Origin: Ixodes scapularis
Taxonomy: Eukaryota > Arthropoda > Arachnida > Ixodida > Ixodidae
Direction: 5' to 3'
DNA length: 64,000 nucleotides
NCBI RefSeq assembly: GCF_016920785.2
Contig: NW_024609839.1
Coordinates: forward strand, 18,167,085 to 18,231,084
Made by a program: the position numbers and the translations under genes. Shown in pieces: positions 34,820 through 44,902 of the stretch; position 1 is the first letter of the stretch; each line of letters begins with the position of its first letter. Under the pieces are notes generated by a model. The model made no database searches. It saw nothing but the letters and a program-made list of their open reading frames with translations, and was not told the origin of the DNA.

Positions 34820-36500
34820 TCACTGAAAATGTCCTTTGGTTTTTCTTCTGGCCATCCACGGAGAACCCTGTACATCACAGTTGAAAGAACCTGATCTTTC
34901 TTCGTCATTTTCGCCACTTCTTCCACTTTCACTAAACCTTCTAGAGTTCCTTCCAAAAAAAAAAAAAAAAAACTCTCGCATTTGCGTAACGCCGAAGTTG
35001 GGTGAAGGTAGCGGAAGCCGGCTGAGACCATCCGCATTTTCCATTTGTTTACCTGGACGGTACAATAAGTGGTAATGGTAAGCTGCTAACATCAAGCTCT
35101 CACGGAGGACCCTTGGTGATACCATCTTTGAAATTTTTTTCTTGTTGTCAAACATCAGTTTGTGGTCAGTGTAAATCTTGACGTTTCTTCCGTAGATGTA
35201 GTGATGAAACGTTTTTAGTCCGAAGACTACAGCTAGTTCTTCCCTACCTGTTTGAGAATAGTTTCTTTCCGCTGTTGTCAACGAACGTAGAAGTAAGCGA
35301 CTGGTCGTTTTTTACCTTCGTCATCTGCGTGGCTCAACACAGCCCCTACTCCGTAAGGAGAGGGGTCACGCGCCTGTACCAGTGGTTTGTTAAGGTCATA
35401 GTGGCTCACAACACTGTCAGACTTCATAAGTTCCTTTCAATCGTTGAATCCCTTTGCTTCTTTGGATGACCAATTTCATTTTACTCCTTCCCTTAGAAAC
35501 CGGTGGAGAGGCTCCAACACGTCTGAAGCCCCACGCAGGAAACGATTATAAAAGTTCAGGAGTCCTAAGAAGGCGTAAAGCTCTTACTTGTCTTTAGGTG
35601 CAGGTGCATCATAGATTGCTCTCACCTTCTCCTGTTTTGGGTCTATCTTGTAACCCAGGAACGTCATTTCTTGGACTCTAAAAGTTCACCTCTTTTGGTT
35701 CAAGTGTAGTCCGTCCTCTTGGACTTTTTGTAGAACTGCTAGGACTCGAAGGTCGTGTTCTCTTGAGTCGGATCCACCTATCAGAATATCGTCAAGGAAC
35801 ACTTGAACTCCCGGTAGTCCGGCTAGGAACTGCTCTATGTGACGTTGAAAAATAGCTACAGCGATAGTGACACCAAATTGTAAACTTGTTACCTAAAAAG
35901 TCCTTTGCGAGTACTCAATGTAAGTAGGTTAGACATGTGTTCATCAACAGAAAGCTGTTGATAGGCTTGTTCCAGGTCCAACTTAGAAAACCACCGGCAA
36001 CCTGCCAGCTTACCTAACAGCGGTTCTGCTGTTGGCAGTGGATAATCTTACCATTCCAATGCTGGATTAATGGTGCATTTTTAATCACCACATAGTCGTA
36101 TCTTGCCGTTTGACTTCACCACAGGTACGACTGGCGTAGACCATTCAGAATACCTCACTGGAACCAGAATTCCTTGCTGCACTAGGTGTGCGATGGCGTC
36201 TTCCACTCTTGGTTGAAGTGCCAACGGAACAGCTCGAGGCTTGTGGTACTTTGGTTTGGTGTCTGGCTTGAACTCTATGTGAACTTCGGTTCCTTTGCTT
36301 TCGCCAATTCTTGACTTGGCGACGTTTGGAAATTCCTTCTCCTATCCTTATATCCGGGGTAGGGACTTGTATAGTTGATGAATTCCTTGAACCTTGATTC
36401 CCAGTGCTCGAAACCAGTTTGTTCCCAACAGGCTTTCGCCGCTTCCTTTCACTACTAGCAGCGGTAACGTGTGCTTCTCTCCTTTGAATTTCACATGAAC
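34820..36500 (-). pseudogene. Reverse transcriptase and RNase H region of gypsy element 2
   Basis: RT is spread over several frames with stops between about 36,330 and 35,460. RNase H is readable at 35,281-34,980: TTAERNYSQTGREELAVVFGLKTFHHYIYGRNVKIYTDHK, then ANGLSRLPL-type sequence (ENADGLSRLPLP). An A-run (plus T, 34,957-34,973 region) breaks the frame after that. Confidence 0.8.
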
Positions 36501-36509
36501 ATTGCCACT

Positions 36510-36791
36510 TCAGAGAATTGTCGGTCTTCGTTGATAATATGTCCTGAGATTGATTTCTGTAGTCGTCAGTTTCTTCTTGGTTAGTCCAAGGCGACTCATT
36601 GTCCTCGGATCGATGACTGAACAAGCTGTTCCGGAATCCACTTCCATGCAGATGTGGATTCCATTTACTTGAACTTCGATTATCTTGGCCGGCCTAATAA
36701 ATTTTAGGCGATACTCCACCTTAGAAGCTTTGCCTAACTCCAGCTTATGGGTTGATCCCGCTTTCATAGCGCTGTTTTTGGACTTGACCAT
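36510..36791 (-). pseudogene. Protease region of gypsy element 2
   Basis: Same frame as gag. HICMEVDSGTACSVID has the DSG active-site triplet of retroelement aspartic proteases. It ends at a stop at 36,510; the coding continues in a disrupted form. Confidence 0.8.
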
Positions 36792-36824
36792 CTTCTGGTG
36801 GCAGGCACCTACAATTTGCCCTTT

Positions 36825-37580
36825 CTAGCCATAGAAATGGAAACCGGCACGTGCGAAATGGCAGTTACTCACGTCGTGTGTACCACCGCAGCGCCAACAT
36901 TTGCGAAGTAAGCTTGTAGGTGTCTTAACCTTGCCAGTGTTGTTGCCTTTCGTCGATGAGCTGTTCGGCGCATTATGCGAGATGTTTCGGTCGATGTGGC
37001 ACACTTCAGCCGTCTCCGGGCTATAAAGATCACGCATCTCTTGTGTACGTTTCTTGGCATACGCTGCCGCGATCGCAAGGTCCTGAGCCTTTGCGAAGGA
37101 GAGGTCTGTTTCGGCGCAAAGACGGCGCTGTACAGCTTCTTTGCCGACCCCGCATACCAAACGGTCTCGGAGAATCTGATCCAAAAACCATAAATAGTCG
37201 CAGTGTTCAGCAAGGCGACGCAACTCCGCGATGTAGTTCGCCACAGACTCGCCTTGAGGTTGGCAACGCTTGCTGAACGTAAATCAGTGAGCAATTACCG
37301 ATGTTTTTGGTGCGAAGTGCTTCGTTAGAATGGCTAACAGCTCTTCAAAAGGAACGTCACCTGGTGTCTTTGGAGAGCAGAGTGATCGAAGCAAGACGTA
37401 TGTGGAAAGCCCACACACGCTGCAGAAGACGGTCCGCTTCACTACGTTGTCCACGATCCCGTTCGCCAAAAGGAAGAACCCGAGTCGCTCAACGTACTGC
37501 GGCCTAGACTCCGGTTTCGATATGTCGAACTCCTCCAGACGTCCAAGTGCCGGTCCTGGTCCGTTCTCTTTCGTTGCCAC
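36825..37580 (-). pseudogene. gag of gypsy element 2, with in-frame stops
   Basis: Starts MATKENGPGPALGRLEEFD at 37,580. One frame runs to 36,825 apart from a TGA at 37,284-37,286. The C-terminus has a CWRCGGTHDVSNCH zinc knuckle. A second knuckle appears mutated (FHFYG-stop-KGQIVGACH, where two Cys would be expected). The stop at 36,825 separates gag from protease, but the frame is the same on both sides, so the ancestral element probably made a single gag-pol frame. Confidence 0.85.
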
Positions 37581-37612
37581 GCTCCTTGCCGCTGTTTAGC
37601 CACGTCGCCAAA

Positions 37613-37781
37613 TGTTATGTATGGAGGCCAATGCTACATCACAGCAAACTTGCGTATTTAATAAGGCGGAAGTTATAGGATAGACTAGAACCGCAGCCTG
37701 CTCCAGAGTCCCTGCTCGTGCTGCTCTCTGGTCCGCGTGGCAGGCTCGCGTATCGTTGTCGGCGATGCCCGCAATAATACA
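37613..37781 (-). repeat. 5' LTR of gypsy element 2
   Basis: Abuts the TGGCGACGTGGC primer site on the minus strand (plus 37,601-37,612). Confidence 0.9.
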
Positions 37782-37786
37782 GGATG

Positions 37787-39083
37787 CAGATGGGCGACAG
37801 AACCCAGGGTAGAGTGTACTAGAGGGAACGAGTGGAACGAGCTACAGGCTCTGTTCATGCTTTCAGTTGCACCTCAAAATGTAGAAAGCGATCAGGTGGA
37901 CCCAAGCCACTTCGATCGCAGCGCCACCTTCGTGGAGGACTAAGTGAGACGGCCGAAGTGTTTTTTCGGCGCCACCGCTTGTGAAACGATCTTGGCGTGG
38001 GAAGGCAACGCATTTTTCATAAAAACAGGCTAATCCGAACCGCTTCGCTCCTATTACTTGAGAGGGCTCTACGAGCGAAGTGGCTTGGGTTAGCCGGTTG
38101 TTTCCACATGTGGAGGTACCTAAATAGCACTCCGCTCGCCCCACTCGGCCCTTCTAGTACACTCTACCCAGGGTCCCCGCTAAAGCCGCTTGAGAAAGGC
38201 GTTTTTTACAAGAACCGCAAACCATTGTCGTGGAAACGCGCAAGACATGTGCCACGAGTGGGTGCTCCGCCGCCATTCGCTTCCAAGGGTCAGACATTTT
38301 AGCGCTGCGCCGCCATTTGCCTCCAATTGCCCCTCGAGACATGGGCATCGTGCACTGGCACCTCCGAGGTTACTTGAAAGACCAACGCAAACACATCGAG
38401 GGGATTTAGTCCCTACAGGTTCTGCAGCGTACGGAGCTCGCACTCGGCCAACGATCCCCCACCGCACTTGGTCTAGCCTGTGAGCTAAACCAAATGAGCT
38501 ACACTTAGTGTATCGGCATTCTTTTCCCCGATATTGTTGTGGGCACCGGCATCTTGGTGGTTATTAACAAATCAAACGCAACTACCGATCGTCAAGAATC
38601 AAAAGTGCGACTTCCTCAGCATTATGTGCGTGTCAGGAAGCTCACGTAATATTGCTTTGCTTTGTCGCGAACTGTTTAAACATGTGTGGAGGACGGAAAA
38701 GCGTTTCCTGTGATTTAAGATAAAGCTTCAGGTAACTGACAACCATCATTTTAAGCACCAAGATGTGTATGAAGCGTAGCATATTTAGTGGCTCTAGTGC
38801 CCGACCGCCAGCCGCAGAAAGAGAACGAACTACGTGACTTCGAGCTCTTGGCGCTGCTTCAATAGAGAGTTTTAGTAATGTGCAGCAGCAAACGTAAGCC
38901 CCCTACATTAGCGTTAACGCTGCGTTTTCCATACTGCGCATGAGCCATACGTACGTACTGCGGCGACCTATGCGTACGTACGCTCGCTATCGCTTTTTGC
39001 GAGAGTACGTAGCGGTCCCCTGCGTGCCATTCTTGTTGCTCTCGTCGCGCACGGGAAAGCGCGAGACTGCTCCAGTTTGGAAA
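37787..39083. repeat. Dispersed repeats, no gene
   Basis: About 37,840-38,165 carries local similarity between its halves (CCACTTCGATCGCAG… and …CTACGAGCGAAGTGG in inverse orientation). About 38,165-38,425 is the inverse relative of 13,030-13,330. On the minus strand, 38,510-38,440 starts with a tRNA-like A-box segment (TAGCTCATTTGG), so this repeat may have a degenerate tRNA-related head. The rest to 39,083 shows nothing. Confidence 0.5.
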
Positions 39084-39175
39084 ATGGCGGCGGTGAGGCA
39101 AACCAGTGGAAGTGCAGCACGCATTGTACGGGTTCGCTTCACCATTGAAGATGACCTCAACATTGTGGAAGAAAG
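39084..39175 (+). CDS. Possible first exon of a Myb/SANT-like DNA-binding protein
   Basis: ATG at 39,084 opens 30 codons plus two bases, ending at a good donor (GAAAG|GTAAAG). The peptide is MAAVRQTSGSAARIVRVRFTIEDD-LNIVEER in two parts; the segment RVRFTIEDDLNIVEE resembles the start of Myb/SANT-like domains found in arthropod transposon-linked and host regulators. The upstream region has CG-rich sequence with GTACGTAC motifs, as a promoter could have. I could not find the following exon in the window with confidence. Confidence 0.4.
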
Positions 39176-41222
39176 GTAAAGAAGAAGAGGAAAAGGGCGA
39201 GGCTCGTTGCGGGCGAGGGCACGCGGAGTTCGGAGCTGGAGACAGACCAAAGAGCCGGTGCCGAGCAAAGCCTCCAACTGAAGACCCGGACCACTAGACA
39301 GCCTTGGCCCCACTCTTCATCGGACTCTGAACTTAAGTACAGATGAAACCTTTTCCGAATGATAGCGCTTCCTCGTTAGACTTCCTCGGAGCGAGTGGAA
39401 CTCAGCCTGATCGGGCGGTATTGACAGGCGACCCACAACCTCCTCAAAAAGTCAACGCGACAAACCCTTTCGAGCGCCCACAAAGATGGCTGTTGATAGC
39501 AAAGAACGTTGGGGACGCCATCGAACCCATAAAGGAATTTTTCTGCGCTCGGTAAGCGAGCGGTGCGACGTATTGCTTGGATTCTTCCAAGCAAATGACG
39601 AGGTCAACATAAGATACTAGGGATCCCACAACACACTGGAGCGAACCATAGATCACACTGCTGGTCACACACCCCTAAAACAAACGACAAAACACGTTCA
39701 CAACAGGCAATTGGAAAGAGATTCACGCACTTCGTAGCAAAGCGAAGAGATTCGCAGTGTTAAATTGGCTTTACCAAATACCCCTCTTGGATTGTTTGAG
39801 GCAGTTCGTATGAGCACATCTAGATGGCGCTGTAAGTCTTTACGTATCGTTACGTATGTATTTGCCTTCCGCTATACTAAAAGTGCGTGTTCAAGGCGCT
39901 CCATAACGTTACGTCCACAGCTAGCGTGCGTTGTACGCAGTGCTGACGCAAGTATCTTGACGCTATTCTAAAACTCTCAAATGACTTCATCAGCCCGTAG
40001 CGTTGGCTGCACTCCGAACTAAGGTAAAGCAAAGCATATGTTCAGATCTGAGGGCTTTACAAGCCAAACAAACAAAAACAAAAAAACTCACCTATCACGT
40101 CTTAAAAAAAAAGAAAAAACGTTGCGGGTTTATTTCGATTACCTGGAGATTTTTTGACGTGCAACCAAAATCTCAGATTGGCCTCCGTCAGGTTGCGGGC
40201 ACCTCGGTCGATATTTAATCCCGACAAATATGTATTCATGGGCCAGCGCGTTGGCTCAGAGACACTGAGACGTCTTAATGTTTTGTGTTTTGTTTTAATA
40301 TAATTGCCACTTAAAAGCCACCGAAGTGGTTTAAAAAAAAATATTTAGTCGAATCATTCTGACAAGCATAGTTTGATTACGGAAATGCTTTTTTCGAGAA
40401 ATAACAACATTCAAATGTTTTCGCATACGTGGCGGAATCTGAAATGGCGGAATCCCCTTCTAGGCGCACATTTCATTTGGATCGCGTCGGGCATGTGCAC
40501 GGTGGAGGAAATACATTTAGGTGGTGACTCTGGCCGCTCTTCCCGCGGGGAGCGAGCGACCAGATCGTGTTCGCAGCTAGCCTCGAACAAGGAGTATACT
40601 CTGTTTCACCTCATGATGTACCGCAGGAAAGGCTACAAGCGCGAGCTCCATGCTCTGGGGCACATCCCGGCGGCACAAGCTCTCGTGACTTAAGAGCAGC
40701 TACCAATGCTATGAGCTCGCGCTTCTAACCTTCGCTGCGGTACAACATAAGGTGAAAAGAAGTTTAGTTGTTCCGCGCCGCCGCGGAGGGCGCTGAGGTG
40801 TGAGCACCGTTAAAGCATGTTGTTCGACAAAACATGCGAGCACGACCCAGTTGTTTACTCTAAATTACTCAAAATTAGTGAAGGCCCAGGGGGGAAGTTT
40901 TATATCTATACGAGTATTTTTGTCACGTTGAGTCATCATGCATCAGAATGTTCTCGTTTAAAAAAAAAAAAAAAGAAGAAACCGCACGGGGGAAAAAGCA
41001 ATCATTGCCAGTGCGCCAACATAAATCCATCATTTCACCACACAGTACACAGGGACCGAGCAAAGAATGCATAATTACCTTCACAAGCCCTATAAACAAG
41101 CCTTCACAAGCCCTCTATACGGGGGCGCCATCTATCCCCGTGCGAGTGAAGCGCGCTCGGTGCGCCCAACATAATGTGGCCGCCGCGCGAGACAGAGAGT
41201 CATCACCTGAATGTGTTTCTTC
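39176..41222. other. Non-coding stretch with one hairpin
   Basis: A short ORF at 39,343-39,555 shows no domain. The hairpin arms 40,603-40,652 and 40,707-40,757 are inverses (TTTCACCT…ATGTACCGCAG…GCGCGAGCTC). A-run near 40,961-40,975. Confidence 0.5.
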
Positions 41223-41548
41223 CACCATGGTAGACCTGTGCGCCGCCGCGCCGCGCCGCCGCCGCCGCCTGTTTTGCTCTCGCCGCCCTGCGCCGCAGCC
41301 GGAATCCCCAGAGCCAGCACGCCGCCGCCGCCGCCGGGCAAAAAATCCGGCGCGCCGCCGGCGCCGCCAATTTTTTTTTTTTTTTTTTTTTTTAAGGGGG
41401 GGGGGGGGGGTGTGGAGGGGTGCGTAGCATTGGTGTTTCTTTTTTTCTGCTTCTGTATCAGTCTCACCTACTATATTATGCATAAAAAAATGAATAAATA
41501 CACCGGTGTCTGTATGTTTTTTCCCTTTCAATTTCACTCCTTTACACG

Positions 41549-42490
41549 GAACGATAAAAGAAATGGACAAAACAACAAGTCTCGAACACAGTTGCTAGTT
41601 TATTTAAACAACGAACGCTCTTATATATACCTCAAGACCCTCACCACCAATAAAGAAACACCTCCTGTTAATTAGGTCACCGAGAACCGGACACTCACAG
41701 AACCCATATGGTTCATGATTCAGACAGATGCAAATGATTCACACCAACCAGCTACCCTGATGACCTCGCTTGCGAGCTGACCAGCCACATGCGATAACAG
41801 GCAACTCCAGCTCCAGCAGAGCCCTTACAATTTTCGGAAAACCCACAAAACAAGACCTTAGAGACACAAAATACGCTTCATATCAGCGTCCAATGCCAAA
41901 GACAATGTGCTTATACAATTACCAGAGGTCGAAATACGCGTGGTCTCCCTTAGAACTCTCCTACCATTGCTGATTGTTGGGCGGGTTGGTATTGTACGTG
42001 AGAAAACATTATTGCGCTTTAAGACATAGACAGAGGAAGAACACCACAGAGCGCTTACTTTCAACTGATTTGACCCAAGAGCCTCAGTGTAGATACACAC
42101 TGCGTCACCGCACCACATATCAACCAAACCGTTTCCCCGCCGTAGGCCGCAAATACACTGTCTCTTTTTATGCCAAGTCAATTGAAGCCACGCATGACTG
42201 CGTGTGCAAACCATTATTTGCTTCTTCCACTGTTCTCGCTAGGCACTTAGGCGGACGCCATCAATAGTTTCGGCACGTGTTGTAACGTGTTTTTTGTGGC
42301 ACCCCTGAGGACCACCCGAAAAGGAGGCTAACCTTTCTAATTTGTGCTGAGCTTTGGAAACTAAATTTACACCGAACCTCTTTGCCACTGATATAAAGTT
42401 AAGAGAGCTAGATTCCAAGGTATAGTAAGGCACACACAAACCATTCTTTACAACCGGTTTTCCACACGAGCCGGATTAAACGTTCCTAAC
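41549..42490 (-). repeat. Left inverted arm of composite copy A
   Basis: Its inverse is found, in order, at 43,290-43,847 and then about 51,920-52,280. Matching blocks: GTTGCCTGTTATCGCATGTG, AGAGCGTTCGTTG/CAACGAACGCTC, AAGAGGTTCGGTGTAAATTTA and CGGAACGATAAA. On the minus strand (about 42,440-42,320) it repeats the C-terminal Penelope-like peptide (NFISVAKRFGVNL), so part of the arm is an inverted piece of the retroelement. Confidence 0.75.
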
Positions 42491-42639
42491 ACCTTGAGCA
42501 CAACTCTAACAATCACATATCCTCGTGTAATTGTTAGAATAGTTGTGAACCAAAATGGAGCTTGGCAGAAGGTGTCGTCAATTTTTATCCAGAAATGCCT
42601 GATAGGAGCGGAGCAACAGTTCATTGTCACTCAAAAACT

Positions 42640-43500
42640 CCGAGCAATTGATTGAAATATTGAATCCGCATCATGGGAGAAGGTGTGATGGGACACCTGT
42701 AGACATCAATGCCATTACTCTATGGATAAGTCGGAGCTGTTAATAAGGGTCAGGAGGTGGTGTGATGATAATCTAGTGAAGTTGCAGTCTGCCGCTGGGA
42801 TTGATATAGATAGTTTTATGAGCATTATAGAGTTGTATTTAGAGTCCACTGCCGTAGACTTTGATGGTTCTCTTTTTATTCACAAAGAAGGAGTGTGCAT
42901 CGGGTCGTGAATTGCTCCAATGTTGTCCGAGATTTTTTAAAACGAGATTGATGTTCACGTTGACACGGTTGTGCGGTCCTTGTAGACTGGACCGCACAAC
43001 CCTGTGCTTGCAGCAGTCGATTTGAGTGCTTATAGGCCTCCTGTTTCACACGGAAAAGGAACTGTGCTGGAGGTGGGGCAAGGAATCAGCAAAGTCTCTC
43101 TTGGCAGCGTCTATGTTAGAAGTTGACAGCTGTCACTTAAAAAGAGTTAAGAGTGGTGTAATTGCGTCTGCGAAAGATAATGCCTGTAAAAAATCTCGTA
43201 TGCTTTAGATTGGAGAGCCAGTTGAGTTGCAAAAGATGCGTCGTTTGGAAGCGGGCCACCACCACGATGTAATTGTTAGAGTCGTGCTCAAGGTGCTGAA
43301 AGTTTAATCCGGCTCCTGTGGAAAAAACGGTTGTGAAGAATGCTGTGTGTGTGCCTTACAACCATGGAATCTCTCATAACTTTATATCAGCGGCAAAGAG
43401 GTTCGGTGTAAATTTATTTTTCAAAGCTTATCACAAATTAGAAAGGTTAACCCCCTTTCTGGTGGTCCTCAGGGCTGCCAGAAATAAACATAAAAACCCA
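42640..43500 (+). pseudogene. Penelope-like reverse transcriptase fragment, copy A
   Basis: The segment DINA…DKSELLIRVRRWCDDNLVK, IDIDSFMSIIELYLESTAVDFDGSLFIHKEGVCIGS (42,722-42,907) matches the RT core of Penelope-like elements, which typically read …GVCIGSCIAP. Here a TGA replaces the Cys codon, and IAPMLSEIF is readable directly after it. The YxDD box is missing. A later part (43,318-43,455) gives VCVPYNHGISHNFISAAKRFGVNLFFKAYHKLERL, the post-RT region. No GIY-YIG endonuclease is recognisable. Dead. Confidence 0.75.
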
Positions 43501-44902
43501 GATGTAACTTTTCAGGCAGGATCGAGTGGTGTAGGGGAGCCTCTCATTTCGTCGAAACTCGTTTCGTGGAATTACGTATCGTGGACAACTTTTCATGGGC
43601 AGACGTTTCCCGGAAACACGTTTTGTCGACACCATCGTTTCATCGACACTCGTTAAGCGAATTGCACGCTGTAGGGACATCTCGTCACGCGTGTATCATA
43701 TTCATATTATAGTAAGGGTTGTGATGGAGTTGCCTGTTATCGCATGTGTCTGGTCACTCATCAAGCGGGGTCGTCAGGGTGGCTGGTTGATGTGACCATG
43801 AATCATTTGTATGTGTCTGAGTGTCCGGCTTTCAGTGACCTACACTCAAAAAAAAAGGTGTCCAATTGAATGCACCCCAAAACTTCAGTTCGACGTACAG
43901 CGCACTGACGTCGATTTGGGTACTAACTTTCACGAGAGGCTCGATAGCCGTGGCGTACAACTTATTAAAATAGCTAATGTACGTGTTACTGACTACAAAA
44001 AAAAAAAGAAACCTCGGGTTTTTTTTGGCTTTACTGCAAAACCTCAGTGTTTTTATTGTGTGGTCTTTGATACGTACTTTAGTTATTCAATGCGGAGGGC
44101 AAGTTCGTCTGCTTCTTGCGCAGGGGGTAGCGGTGACGTCAGAACGCCGAGCCCAGACTGGCTCATCGCGACCCCCTATCTGAGCGTTGTCTGCTCCTTT
44201 GCAACGTCGTCTGCTCGCAACGTCGTCTGCGTCTGTCTTACCTTTCCTGCGACTTTCGGAAGTGCAGAGGCCAGATTCACGAAACGATCTTACGCCGAAA
44301 ATGTGCGTAAGACAAAGCTTAAGAAAAAATTCGTATTCACGAAACGAAATTTTCGTAAGTTTCGCGCAGGTTACGACGAAATCCTACGACAGCCCCGAAG
44401 CTGTCTTACGCACTTCTTACGATCAAATCAGCATGGCCGACAGCGTCGCAGTCGCGAGGACCCACGGACGTTTATTTTTTACGTGCGCTTCTCACGCGTT
44501 CCGACTTCAAGCAGCAAGAAAAAAGTAAGAAGTACTTGAAACAGACCACGACGAACAAGAACGCTGGATCCACAAACACCCGGGAAAAGCTCCAACGGCC
44601 ACGATACCGACGGTACCACCGATACCGACGAAGCGAGCTCAGCAGTTAGGCCTAGCAGGCACTCCGCGACTCGGCGACCGTCTGCCCACGACCGGCTGGC
44701 GTGCTGAATGGAATATGCCCGCGCGACCCTTGTGAACCCTTCCCGTATTATATTTTGATCGCTGACCTCAATTTTATATTAAGAGCTAGGTCAATTTCTT
44801 CCTCTTGTTAGCTCCTCGTTTCCTGAGGCAACGGTGACTCTCGCCGGTGAAAAGCGGTGAATCTCCGACAGAGAAGGAGGAAACTTTATTATTTTTCCGG
44901 GA

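Larger units (their letters stand above)
33346..37781 (-). mobile_element. Complete but decayed Ty3/gypsy element 2, 4,436 bp
   Basis: LTRs of 164 bp (33,346-33,509) and 169 bp (37,613-37,781) lie in direct orientation, both starting TGTTAT and ending in ACA. The element is flanked by GGATG on each side (33,341-33,345; 37,782-37,786), a normal 5-bp duplication. It is coded on the minus strand. Next to the right LTR the minus strand reads TTGGCGACGTGGC, a primer-binding-site candidate. The LTRs differ by many substitutions and small indels, so the insertion is old. Confidence 0.93.

Noticed and set aside
36145..36624. 159-codon ORF on the minus strand
   Set aside because: It is an alternative frame over the protease-RT junction of gypsy element 2; the true frame reads KGEKHTLPLLV-type pol sequence.
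38440..38510. Possible tRNA gene on the minus strand
   Set aside because: Only an A-box-like segment is recognisable; the B-box is poor and no cloverleaf can be drawn.
41115..41675. Arg/Pro-rich ORFs on both strands (also 55,181-55,639)
   Set aside because: They arise from GCCGCC low-complexity ends and T-runs of the composite element, not from selection for a protein.
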